A program made the position numbers and the translations under genes. A stretch of 64,000 nucleotides of DNA from Gentiana macrophylla (lineage: Eukaryota; Streptophyta; Magnoliopsida; Gentianales; Gentianaceae): positions 93,042,773 to 93,106,772 of the forward strand of contig CM047817.1 in assembly GCA_026214975.1 (NCBI GenBank), read 5' to 3'. A model generated the notes under the pieces. It made no database searches, had not been told where the DNA came from, and saw only the letters and a program-made list of their open reading frames with translations. Below are positions 12,864 to 22,331 of the stretch, piece by piece. Every line of letters begins with the position of its first letter. The stretch's first letter is position 1.

Positions 12864-12975
12864 ATCTTTCTTCTTCTTTTTCTTCTTCTCCTCCTCCTCC
12901 TCCTCCTCCTCCTCCTCCTCCTTCTTCAATTCCCCTTACCCGTTTTCTTCTTCTTCTTCTTTCTTCGTTTTCTTC
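12864..12975. repeat. TTC/TCC microsatellite
   Basis: TTC repeats pass into an uninterrupted (CTC)n run near 12888-12922, then back to TTC. Pyrimidine strand is plus, about 1.1 kb upstream of the NLR start. Confidence 0.95.
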
Positions 12976-13092
12976 CTCCATTAACTCGTTAAACTGTTCA
13001 CAAATCACACGATTTCATGTAACTCGTGTGATTTGGGTCCAATAACGGTGTTGGAATGGGTGTTCCGGCGAGATTTTAAGGTTGAAGAAGAT

Positions 13093-13500
13093 GGATTATT
13101 TGGGTTCGAGTGAGTGTGTTTTGAGTTTGAATGAGTGTGATTTTGGTTCGAATGGGTGTGATTTTGGCTTGTGTAACATGTTCAAACATGTTCAGGGACT
13201 TGGGTTCGAGTGGGTTCAAATGGTTGTGATTTGGATGGGTGATTTGGGTTCAAATGGGGGTGATTTAGGTTCGAATGAGTGTGACTTGGGCTTGTGTAAC
13301 ATGTTCAAACTCGTGTAACATGTTCAGGGGCTTGGGGTTTTAGTGGGTTCGAATGAGTGTGATTTGGATGTGTGATTTGGGTTCGAATAGGTGATTTGGG
13401 TTTGAATGTGGTGTGATTTGGGTTCAAATGGGTTCGAATTAGGCTTGTGTAACATGTCCAAACTCGTATAACATGATTAAACATGTTCAGAAGCATTTTG
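13093..13500. repeat. Degenerate minisatellite, unit about 25-30 bp, with higher-order period
   Basis: The core unit resembles GGTTCGAATGAGTGTGATTT and is repeated more than ten times with substitutions and indels. A longer block containing CTTGTGTAACATGTTCAAAC recurs at about 13170, 13292 and 13445, giving a higher-order period of roughly 120-150 bp. Open frames across it are by-products of the repeat. Confidence 0.9.
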
Positions 13501-13633
13501 GGTAAGTTAAGAGAAAAATTTAAATGACAGTCTTTTGAGCAAGAACTTCTTCCCAAAAAATTATATAAATAAAAAACTTTGAGCAAAAAGGCTTAATAGC
13601 CACCGGCCCTACAACATATCCCTTTAATATTCA

Positions 13634-13718
13634 TTGACTTTGACTTCTTTTTTATCTATTGGCGGGTATTATTGCCTCTCTTGTGAAGGAGAGAAGCCTT
13701 TTCTAATTTTCATTGACT
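13634..13718 (+). promoter_or_regulatory. Three W-box cores (TTGACT)
   Basis: TTGACT occurs at 13634-13639, 13640-13645 (directly abutting) and 13713-13718, about 280-360 bp upstream of the NLR start codon. W-boxes bind WRKY factors in defence promoters. That these act here is inferred from motif and position only. Confidence 0.5.
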
Positions 13719-13996
13719 TTTGTTTTGGCTCTCTTTTCTAATCACAATTGTTGGGTATTGAGATATTAAAGGCAAAGCCAAGGTAAGTAAGGAATATTTT
13801 TTTGTTCCAGTGGTTATTAAATTAGTGAGGGTGATGACGAAAACGTGGTTTGAATATTCAAAGATTCATCGATAACATATAGTGAGGTGCAAAAGAAAAA
13901 AGAAAAAACCCATATGTTCATTCCCTCAGCTCCTGCTTGAGCATTTGCTGTTGAAGCGCTGTGGAAAACAAAAAAAGAAAAAAACCCAAGTTAAAA

Positions 13997-16900
13997 ATGA
14001 TTCACACTTTTGTGGATTCTGCTCTTAAAGATCTGTCGGCGTTGGTTAGCTATCCCACATTTCCTGACTCTTTTAAAGCACAAAGTCAAGCTTTCCAAGT
14101 TGACCTCAGATTTGTTCAAATGTTCCTGCGTTGCCTCATCACTTTGGACCCAGATAATGATATTGATCGTATGTTAATATCTTCTACGCTTTCTTCGGTT
14201 GAAGGCACATGGGACAGATCTGGAGATGGACTTTATAATGCTGGGCGTCAAACGATGAAAAAGAAGTTCAAAGTTTGGAATACGCTGTCATCCAAATTGG
14301 GCAACAAAATCCAACAATGTAAGCTAGAAATCAAGAATTATTGCGTGCAATTTATGTCCCCCTCATTTCAGTCCAAGCTTTTCAGGGGTGATCAGATACT
14401 GGAATTCATTGATGAAATCCTCAACAGTTCCAACAATATTCTGCATCTCCCTGCTGCAGAAAATCAATTCAAAACGCTCACAGAGAAACTCTTATCATTA
14501 AAGCATATAGTAGATTTTGCTGCTAGGAGATGCCCAGATGATGTCAAGGTGTTGACAGATTTCATGATCCATGCTCATACATGGGCTAATAAGGCAGCTT
14601 GTCTGACATGTCTTTACTGGGCAGGTGATGTGGAAGATGAGGGAAGAATGAATCTTTGGATTGCTGATCTGGTGAGCAAGGTCAACCCTTGCACTCCTGA
14701 CTTCATAGAGATGTGTTTTGCAGCCATGAAGTCGTCAAGTGCTCATAATTTCCAATACAACGAATTCTCTATAAGTTTTACTGATTTTCTGCTAGAGACT
14801 GGCGCTTTGAAGGATGACAATAAAACCCTTCGTGAGGAGTGGATATTCCTCATAAACTACATAGCTGTTCCACCTGCTGCAGACGATTATGCATTGACTT
14901 TCCATCCTGAGTCTCTTCTTCTTGGTGACGCTTCCCTTTCAGAGGACTTGACAGTAGACAGGGATATAAAAAGCAAGATTCGCAATTTCAGGAGACGAAT
15001 CGAAGAGCGTCATGTCCGGATTCCAGATTTCATTCTGCCTACGACAGACAGAATCGGCTTTGTTGATCGTCTCTTAGGCAAGATTGAACATCTGGCGACA
15101 ACTATGGAATGCAACCCAAAGATTGCCCCTTTTGCCAAATATCTTTTTAGAGTTGAGAAGGAATTAACGAATCTATGTCGGTCAATCCATGTTATTTGGG
15201 AGCTCCAAAGCAAACACGAAGATCTTAAAGATCTATTGGACCGAATGATCAAAGTAGCATACCAGGCAGAACTCGCTGTCAATTCATCTTTTACCATTGA
15301 TCAACCTCTATGGTACCATAGGTCTTGTTTGTCTTATGTCCTAGACAAAATTAAGGATATTCAAAATGAGTTTGGGGTGCTGGATACCAACCAGATTTAC
15401 GGAATTGCAGCTGGTACTGGAGTTGATGTTTCCAAACTGCCTTCTGTCTACATGCCTCCGCATTTAGAGTTCGATGATGAAATTGTGGTGGGTTTTGATG
15501 CTGCAGAACAAGTACTAATTGAACGAATCACAAGGGGAACTCCAAATCTTGGCATTGTCCCTATTGTGGGCATGGGCGGGCTTGGTAAGACTACTCTTAC
15601 CAGGAAGCTCTTTAATAAACCGTATGTTAGAAATCATTTTCATGTATGTGCATTCTCTTATGTTGGTCAAGACCATAATACTAAGCGCTTATTGCTTGAG
15701 ATTTTAAGAGAATTCATTGTGTTTGATGATGCGAATGTGACCGATGATGCGATTCGTGAAATGACGAAAGATGCTTTAGCATCCAAATTGTACCAATGCC
15801 TAAAAGGGCGTAAGTATCTTATTATCATGGATGACATTTGGGATGTCGGTGCATGGGAAGGTGTAATGAATGCATTTCCAGACGATGACAATGGAAGTAG
15901 AATTGTATTCACTACTCGGGACCGTGGTGTCCCTCAACAAGTAAATTCAAATTGTGAGCCTCATTATCTTCAATTTCTCTCCATTGAAGAAAGTTGGGAG
16001 TTGTTACAAGCTAAAGTATTCCACAAGCGTCCCTGCCCTTCACATCTTAAGGTGGTAGGATTGTTGATCGCGGAAAAATGCCAAGGTCTACCTCTGGCTG
16101 TTGTGGTAATAGCAGGTGTTCTTGCAAGAAAACCTGAAAGTTGGTCTTCATGGAATGAGATAGCAGAAAACCTTATTTTTCATCTCTCTACCGAAGGTTG
16201 TATGTACATTCTAGAATTGAGTTACAAGCATTTACCTGAGGCTTTAAAGTCATGCTTGCTTTATTTCGGAGCATTTTTACAGAAGAAATATATCAGTGCT
16301 AAAAGATTAATGCTGTTGTGGGCTGCTGAAGGATTTGTACCTAAGTCTTCTCAGAGTAGCAACTTTCTTAGCATGGCAAACCAGTATTTGAATGATCTGG
16401 TTCACTGTAGCCTAGTGATTGTCCATCAAAGAAGTTCCACAGGTGGGATTAAACGTTGTGAGGTTCATGATCTAGTACGTGAGTTATGCCAAGTCAAAGC
16501 CCGAGAGGAGAATTTTTTCTACTTCATTAAAAGATCAAACGGCTCAAACATATTCTCAATGAGTGAAATATACAAACAATATCGTCTCTGCATTCATGTT
16601 AATTTGGAAACTGAAGCAACAAGAGGCCTTACCTTTGAGCAACAAGAGGCCTTCTCTACTGCACACACTGTAATTTATTATTATCCCAGTTCCCCTTGCT
16701 CTGTGGATGCCTTAACTTTGAGCAATGTTAAACTTGTACAAGTGTTGGATATTAAGGCGGAGTGTGGTACTTTCCCAGAAGAAGTGACAATGTTAGTTAA
16801 TCTTAGATACTTGACACTCAAGACCCACACATTAAGCTCCGTTCCAATCCCATCAATAATAGCCAACCTTTGGAACCTAGAAACGTTCGTTCTAAAATGC

Positions 16901-17683
16901 TTCTCCGATAGAAAAATATGTTTGCCGGAAACAATTTGGAAGATGAAAAGACTAAAGCATGTTGATGTGGGACGAGAAGCTGCTGTTGAATTGGATAATG
17001 AGGTAGGGAAGGATTCATCAAAACTTCCTAATATTGAAAGTTTTTCTTCGGTGACTATTACTTATGGAGAATCTGGAGTAGAGTTACTGAGAAGGCTATC
17101 AAACGTTCGGAAGTTGAGCTGCTATTATTATACTTGTTTGGATTGGCAGAAAAAGTTTGAACAATTGCCAAAGTTGGACGAATATCTTACTAAGCTCGAA
17201 TCGTTGAATATAGTTTCTGATGGAGCTTTTTACCCCTGGTTACCAAGCTTCCCCATAACACTCAAGAAATTGAGTTTAGAGGGTGTTGATCTTCCTTGGA
17301 CTAAATTTTATGCAATCGCAAAGCTACCTTGTCTTGAGGTTCTGAAGCTGATGAAGAATGCATTCCGGGGTAGTAGATGGGATTTAGTGGATGAGGAAAA
17401 CATTCCCTGGGAATTTCCAAACCTGAAGTTCTTGAAACTGTACGGTTTAGATGTTGAAGAATGGATTGCATCGGATGATACCTTCCCTTGCCTAGAGCAG
17501 ATCGTTGTGAAATACTGCTATAATCTCGTGGAGATCCCTGTCTCTTTTGCGGAAGTTCCTACTTTGAAGGTTATTGAAGTTTACGATTGCAAAGAAGAAG
17601 TAGGTAAGGCAGCAATTCAAAAAATTCAGACAGAGCAGCTGGAGATGGGAAATATGATCCAAGTTCAAGTCATTACACAATAA
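13997..17683 (+). CDS. CC-NB-LRR immune receptor, R1-type (late blight resistance protein homolog)
   Basis: An intracellular NLR of 1,228 residues, single exon and uninterrupted. The frame is open from GTG at 13961, but the first ATG (MIHTFVDSAL, A at -3) is at 13997 and is the sensible start. Residues 1 to about 490 form the long N-terminal extension typical of potato R1/Prf-type proteins, including a coiled-coil-like part. The NB-ARC domain follows: P-loop GMGGLGKTT (525-533), kinase-2 LIIMDDIWD (about 608-616, tryptophan as in CC-type NLRs), RNBS-B GSRIVFTTR (about 633), GLPLA (697-701), MHD-type VHD (823-825). LRRs run from about 870 to the end. In the family it senses pathogen effectors and, ATP-bound, triggers cell death. 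All nucleotide-binding motifs are present, so it is probably functional. Subgroup could be refined by phylogeny. Confidence 0.95.
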   Translation: MIHTFVDSALKDLSALVSYPTFPDSFKAQSQAFQVDLRFVQMFLRCLITLDPDNDIDRMLISSTLSSVEGTWDRSGDGLYNAGRQTMKKKFKVWNTLSSKLGNKIQQCKLEIKNYCVQFMSPSFQSKLFRGDQILEFIDEILNSSNNILHLPAAENQFKTLTEKLLSLKHIVDFAARRCPDDVKVLTDFMIHAHTWANKAACLTCLYWAGDVEDEGRMNLWIADLVSKVNPCTPDFIEMCFAAMKSSSAHNFQYNEFSISFTDFLLETGALKDDNKTLREEWIFLINYIAVPPAADDYALTFHPESLLLGDASLSEDLTVDRDIKSKIRNFRRRIEERHVRIPDFILPTTDRIGFVDRLLGKIEHLATTMECNPKIAPFAKYLFRVEKELTNLCRSIHVIWELQSKHEDLKDLLDRMIKVAYQAELAVNSSFTIDQPLWYHRSCLSYVLDKIKDIQNEFGVLDTNQIYGIAAGTGVDVSKLPSVYMPPHLEFDDEIVVGFDAAEQVLIERITRGTPNLGIVPIVGMGGLGKTTLTRKLFNKPYVRNHFHVCAFSYVGQDHNTKRLLLEILREFIVFDDANVTDDAIREMTKDALASKLYQCLKGRKYLIIMDDIWDVGAWEGVMNAFPDDDNGSRIVFTTRDRGVPQQVNSNCEPHYLQFLSIEESWELLQAKVFHKRPCPSHLKVVGLLIAEKCQGLPLAVVVIAGVLARKPESWSSWNEIAENLIFHLSTEGCMYILELSYKHLPEALKSCLLYFGAFLQKKYISAKRLMLLWAAEGFVPKSSQSSNFLSMANQYLNDLVHCSLVIVHQRSSTGGIKRCEVHDLVRELCQVKAREENFFYFIKRSNGSNIFSMSEIYKQYRLCIHVNLETEATRGLTFEQQEAFSTAHTVIYYYPSSPCSVDALTLSNVKLVQVLDIKAECGTFPEEVTMLVNLRYLTLKTHTLSSVPIPSIIANLWNLETFVLKCFSDRKICLPETIWKMKRLKHVDVGREAAVELDNEVGKDSSKLPNIESFSSVTITYGESGVELLRRLSNVRKLSCYYYTCLDWQKKFEQLPKLDEYLTKLESLNIVSDGAFYPWLPSFPITLKKLSLEGVDLPWTKFYAIAKLPCLEVLKLMKNAFRGSRWDLVDEENIPWEFPNLKFLKLYGLDVEEWIASDDTFPCLEQIVVKYCYNLVEIPVSFAEVPTLKVIEVYDCKEEVGKAAIQKIQTEQLEMGNMIQVQVITQ

Positions 17684-18436
17684 TTGCATGTGTGCGCTCG
17701 CGAGTAACGTCAAATTCTGTTTTTCTTTTTCTTATTTCGTTTTTATAAAGATGTATTGAAATATCGTATCTTTTTCCTTCTTGAACTATGTTGTGAGAAG
17801 TATCAAAGTTCAATTTCTGTTTTCGAGAGCAAGTGTGAAATTGATTGCTGCTGTTTGGATCCTTAGTCTCTTTAATCATTCTAGCACCTTAATAAGATAT
17901 TTATTTTATGTTAATGAAATCTCTCATTCCGTTTTCATCCACATGGGGAGGCAGCATAGTCACCCGGCCATCACCACAGTTCAGGAACACCGGTGGTGCT
18001 GGATTGCTGCAAATGGCTGCGTGAAATTGTTAGCGAGTGTGTGTGTGTGTGAAGTTCTGATACGCTTACCAGTTTTGCTTTAGAGGCATATCCATTGATA
18101 CACAGTTGACGTTGGTGATGCATGCGCATGGCAGTGAGACTTAACAATGTGGATCACGGATTATACGCTCATCTGTGGAAATCGGGTTGATCCTGCTGCC
18201 ATTGCTGCGGCACGTAGTTGGGAATTCTATTTACTGCAGAGAGTATGCCTTTATACAATAATTACTATGAACCGTGGATCAGTTTGTTTAAAAGTGTTGT
18301 GTCATTTGTTGTATCAGTTTTGTTCGTAAATCGTAATAATAAGCAATATTGATGATAAAATAATGGTAACCCCTCAACTCAAGGGATCTAAATTACAAAT
18401 CAAAACAGAATTGTAAGGCACAGAAGCCTAATGAAT
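17684..18436. other. NLR 3' flank, no further gene seen
   Basis: Probable 3' UTR followed by intergenic sequence. AATAAG-type polyadenylation signals occur near 17890, and a short TG microsatellite lies at 18038-18051. Small open frames here lack recognisable domains. Confidence 0.6.
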
Positions 18437-18925
18437 GAGATTTTGGAAAATCAGGCTTTGTCCCCCACCCCCTCTTGGAATTAAAGATGCAAAATGGACC
18501 ACATTCGGTTTTAGGTTTTACGACAATAATAGTGGAGTAAAAACAGTGATTTTACGAAATTATTATTGGAGTAAAAAAACTTTAACGACAATAATAGTAG
18601 AGTTAAACAGATTTTACGACAATAATAGTGAAGTTAAATTTTTTACGACAATAATAGTGGAGTAAAATTTTTTTACGACAATAATAGTGATTTTACGACG
18701 TTATTATTGGAATAAAAAAACTTTTTACTCCACTATTATTGTCGTAAAACCTAAAACTGAATGTGTTCCTTTTTACAACTTTAATTCTGATTTTATGACG
18801 TTATTATTGGAGTAAAAAAACTTTTACTCCACTATTATTGTCGTAAAACCTAAAACCGAATGTGTTCCTTTTTACAACTTTAATTCCAAGAGGGAGGGGG
18901 ACAAAGTCTGATTTTCCAAAATCCC
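18437..18925. mobile_element. MULE-type MITE, 489 bp, with 9-bp target duplication
   Basis: Near-perfect terminal inverted repeats of about 47 bp start GAGATTTTGG on the left and GGGATTTTGG (reverse complement) on the right. Both are flanked by the direct repeat CTAATGAAT (18428-18436 and 18926-18934). A 9-bp duplication is the mark of Mutator-like elements. Inside, ACGACAATAATAG occurs five times in direct orientation (18520, 18585, 18616, 18645, 18675; the last four about 30 bp apart) and at least twice inverted (about 18727, 18825). The whole element can fold into one long hairpin. It has no coding capacity and would be mobilised by a MULE transposase in trans. Confidence 0.88.
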
Positions 18926-18934
18926 CTAATGAAT

Positions 18935-19480
18935 ACACGAAAACTGAAACTAATGAGCACAGAATCAATCAATCAATCAAAATATAAAGTAGAGAGTTAA
19001 TATATAATAATTTTGGAAATTTCACAACTCATAATGTAAAGTTAATTAGAGACCTGACCACTACTAAGCAACCACATTATTAATGGATATTTTGGTATTT
19101 GCCTGTGAAATGGATAAAATAAATGATAAAAGAGAGGAAAGATACAAACAGCAGCAATTAATCAATTTCAACAAGAAAGAATAATTTCTTAAAGCAAACA
19201 CAGATACTTCAAATACTTGGAACAGCAAAACAACTCATGGCCTCCATTGAAAATAAATAATATATCTATATTACAAAAACATCCATTCCCTCTTGACTCA
19301 AAGAACACTGGAACCATAGATAAATAAATAATCACACTTGCTCTTCTGGAACCATAAGAATATAGACCATACACGGACTTGTTTCATACAGATGGAGAAA
19401 GGGATTGATGTCTCGATTACAATGGATGGAGTACCGCATCTCCCCACAATTTCAGGGAAGTCCTCTTCTACTTACTGCTC
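18935..19480. other. Intergenic, AT-rich; nothing recognisable
   Basis: There is a short ATCA repeat (18965-18980), but no coding region or repeat family was recognised. The left border of the Athila-like remnant lies somewhere near the right end and is not sharply visible. Confidence 0.5.
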
Positions 19481-19566
19481 TCAATGCATGCATATTAGTT
19501 ATCTCATTAGCATTATACATACATCGTATTAGTTGAGTCTCATTTAATTTCCTTTCCACATTTAGC

Positions 19567-19605
19567 CATACATTAGGGACAATGTATGTTTCAAGTGTGG
19601 GGGTG
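19567..19605 (+). other. Hairpin-G-tract motif, copy 1
   Basis: Perfect 8-bp stem CATACATT/AATGTATG (19567-19574, 19581-19588) around loop AGGGAC, followed by TTTCAAGTGTGGGGGTG. Confidence 0.85.
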
Positions 19606-20205
19606 ATGATGCTTTTATCATTCATGTTTATTCTCCATAAATTGTTGGCACATAGTTTCTCCGCTAGGAATAAAGGGTCTAATGTGTGTATCAAAGAGGA
19701 GTTGTGTTTTTTGTGGTGCATGAAACGCAATAAGAAAGCAAATTTTGCACGTTGGGTCATCACACAATTCAAAAGCGTGGCCGAAAACAAGTCAACGAAG
19801 AAAGTAAAATGCTTAATTTTAGGGTCTTTCATCACTCGTATAGCTGTGCATTATAATTTAATTGATCTAAATAATTCGAACTTGCGAGTCGCTTGCCCTA
19901 TTGAGTGGATCGATCTTCCTTGTCTCATTAACTACCATATAGTGAAAGATAATAATGGAATTATGGAGTTTAAACCTCCGGGAGTGTCTGTTAGGGAGAA
20001 AACTAACACTGCAAGTACCGAGGCATCACGTGAGGATGACTTGGAGATCTTGACCGTCCAAGACCATTTGAAAAATTTGGAGACGAAGCTAGATGCTACA
20101 GCTCATATACAAGAGCGGATTTTGTCAGATAACGCTAGTCTCCAGGACATGGTACGACAATTACTGGCTCGAGAAAGCGACCAACCACCTCTACCGTCGT
20201 CTTAG
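19582..20205 (+). pseudogene. Retroelement accessory protein resembling the plant transposon / Athila ORF1 domain
   Basis: The open frame of 207 residues is probably a fragment. The segment LAHSFSARNKGSNVCIKEEL-CFLWCMKRNKKANFARWVI through GSFITRIAVHYNLIDL resembles the Putative plant transposon protein domain (Pfam PF20167 in my recollection), found with Athila/Tat elements. The C-terminal part is a predicted helix or coiled coil (around residues 155-200) ending PPLPSS. The ATG lies inside the first hairpin motif, so the natural N-terminus is probably upstream and lost. Function in the family is unknown; no enzyme motif is visible. Confidence 0.55.
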
Positions 20206-20319
20206 AGAAGTCCCCATTTTTTATTTTATTTTTTCCTTTTTTTTCTTGGACATATTGTGCCTATCAACCATTCAAGATTTCTAGTTGCATCCATCGCACC
20301 ATCTTACCATTTGACTCGA

Positions 20320-20356
20320 ACATTGAGGACAATGTCAAATTCAAGTGTGGGGGGAG
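20320..20356 (+). other. Hairpin-G-tract motif, copy 2
   Basis: Stem ACATTG/CAATGT (20320-20325, 20330-20335) around loop AGGA, followed by CAAATTCAAGTGTGGGGGG and AG. It lies about 115 bp downstream of the accessory ORF stop. Confidence 0.85.
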
Positions 20357-21701
20357 TTGTGTTTAAAAAAAACATTAAAAAAAACCATTTAGATTTGCAT
20401 TTAGGACTTTCTGGTACTAACAATACACATACTTGACTCCCTACGAACTTTTTCGTTTCTACCTTGTGTGAAGTAATGAGAATCAAACGGCAAGCAATCA
20501 ATGTATGCACACACTCTTGTTGATGCACACTCACTTTATAACATTTGTTTATGAATTTTTGAGTGATAAATCCTTTAAGCCCTAATGAAAGCCACTTAAA
20601 ATGTGAGGTTTACTTGGCCTAAAGAGCGCCCGCTCATATATATTTCTTTTCCTCTTGAGTGGTATCACACTTGGATTGATTGTTCTAGAACTTGCACTAA
20701 AATACATACCGAGACCACATTTGTTCGGAGTCTATGCATTAAGATGATAGAGGCACCTAGGTTTAACCCCTTTTGGCCTACTTTTGTTAGCCTACCCTAA
20801 TGATTTTCCCCTAGTTAGCCCCGTCTGGCCTGACTGTTTCTTTTCTTAAGCTCAGAAATTTGAACCAATAGCCATTTTGATCATTATTTCCGCTCTTTTG
20901 TTTAACCTTTTTTGGTGTTGAAAAGTATATGGATGACCTACTGTTTATCTGCTCTTGATCCACCACTATGTGTAGTTGATGTTATGGCCTTGTCATATTG
21001 GATATATGGATTAATAAGTTTTTGTTAACTTTGAGGTGAAATTTGTGCTCCTGTTAATTCGGTCAACAACATTTTAAAAACAAAAACATAAGAAAAAAAA
21101 GAAGGAAAAAAAATGGTGAAAGAAAAGGACATCAATGTGTATTGATAAGCTGTTTATAAGGAGAAGAGAAGTTTGTGGAATGTATGGATCATTTGGGTGA
21201 AGTAAATGTTTTGAGTAAATGGTGGCTTGTAGTGTGTTTGTAATAATGTGGTCACTCATGTAACTCTTCAACACTTTAGCCCTTATTTTATCCTTTTCTA
21301 TCCCACCTTTGTATGTCCCTAGCCCCGTTACAACCGTTAAAGACCTCTTGATTAATGTGTGGTATTCAATATTGTGGTGGTGGAGACTTGATTGATGTGC
21401 AAGCCTATGGTAACACCTTTCTTGTGTTGATTTTGAGTGTGAATGAATTGTCCCGGTACTTTATTCGAGCGATTTCCCGTGAGGACACGTTGGGGTTTCT
21501 TTGGCTTTATTAATTCTAAAAGTTGTGAACTAATGTGATAGGTGAGTTGTATGAGCATTAGTGTGTGGAATATGTTGTTTGATTGCTCTTTGTTTTGAGT
21601 TACGACACATGAGTGGAATCATAAGGTTGGATGTGTGTCACGTTTATGGGTGTTTTTGGTACTTTGCATACATGTATGATCGTGCATTTTGCATTTCATG
21701 A
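20357..21701. other. Non-coding stretch of the Athila-like remnant
   Basis: AT-rich, with many stops in all frames. It probably corresponds to the 3' untranslated internal region between the second hairpin motif and the LTR-proximal one. Nothing else was recognised. Confidence 0.5.
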
Positions 21702-22205
21702 TGTAATGGTGACTTAAACTATGCTACTGAGTCTGGTCTGCTGAGTGTGGCATTCAGCAGAGTATGGGGAAACATGTCCTGGTCATCAATGTATAAAGCA
21801 TCTTCTGAAGTCTGGTGTTCAGTCTGGGGGCAAGTTCAGCAGGGTTGATCAGCCTGCTGATGGCAAGTGTACGGAAGACAAGTCTGTTGATGCTCAGTAG
21901 ACTTGCAGAACACGTCTGCTGCATGTTTGTTTGAGTTACTTCTGGGGTATTTCAGTCATTTACTGGGTTGGTTGTTAAGTCGGTTAGGGTTGGACTCCCA
22001 AGGCTATAAATACCATCTGTATTAATTGTAACTTCATGTAACTTTCTGTTGATAATAAAAATATCCTCGTTTATCCATGGAGTAGTCGGCATATTACCGG
22101 AAACCATGTTACATTTGTGTTCTTCTTGTTTCTGTGTTTATTTACTTGTTAGTCTTATATCTTTACTCACAATCACCACCACTTCTTGATCGATCCATCG
22201 TAACA
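21702..22205 (+). repeat. 5' LTR of the Tork-type copia element (504 bp)
   Basis: Starts TGTAATGGTGAC and ends GTAACA, with TATAAATA at 22005-22012. It contains several AGTCTG/CAGCAG-rich stretches (21730-21920). It matches 35364-35866 over its whole length with scattered substitutions. Confidence 0.92.
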
Positions 22206-22208
22206 AAC

Positions 22209-22221
22209 TGGTATCAGAGTG
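22209..22221 (+). other. Primer-binding site, tRNA-iMet
   Basis: TGGTATCAGAGTG, three bases inside the 5' LTR; complementary to the 3' end of initiator tRNA-Met. Confidence 0.92.
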
Positions 22222-22331
22222 TCCAGGTTCATCAAGAAATCCGTTTATCCGTTTTAAGCAAGGTAGGTTGGCACCAAGGTCATAATTGACGCTACGATTT
22301 AGGATCTACGCAAGCTTTTCAGGTGAGAAAG

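Larger units (their letters stand above)
12672..13996. other. NLR upstream region: microsatellites, minisatellite, 5' UTR
   Basis: This is unique sequence between the LTR fragment and the NLR start codon. It contains a CT-rich tract with about eleven TCC units and flanking TTC runs (12864-12975), the minisatellite at 13093-13500, three W-box cores (13634-13718) and an A-rich leader before the ATG. No other gene is visible. No convincing TATA box could be chosen. Confidence 0.7.
19480..21701 (+). mobile_element. Athila-like Ty3 element remnant, 3' internal part
   Basis: This is the left half of a 3' remnant that resumes at 35867 beyond the Tork copia insertion. It has the accessory ORF (19582-20205), hairpin plus AAGTGTGGGGG motifs at 19567-19605 and 20320-20356, and a long non-coding stretch to 21701. 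The continuation (35867-35928) holds a third hairpin motif and then an LTR start (TGATGGGATCG at 35929). Gag, pol and the 5' LTR are missing. Assignment rests on the accessory domain and the polypurine context. Confidence 0.65.

Noticed and set aside
13082..13586. Small proteins across the NLR upstream minisatellite
   Set aside because: Open frames on both strands follow the repeat unit and have repetitive, non-protein-like composition.
13961..13996. GTG-initiated extension of the NLR protein by 12 residues
   Set aside because: GTG is not a normal plant start codon; the ATG at 13997 with A at -3 leads into the conserved N-terminus.
18437..18925. microRNA precursor
   Set aside because: The fold-back is explained by MITE inverted repeats with a 9-bp target duplication; no short defined duplex stands out.
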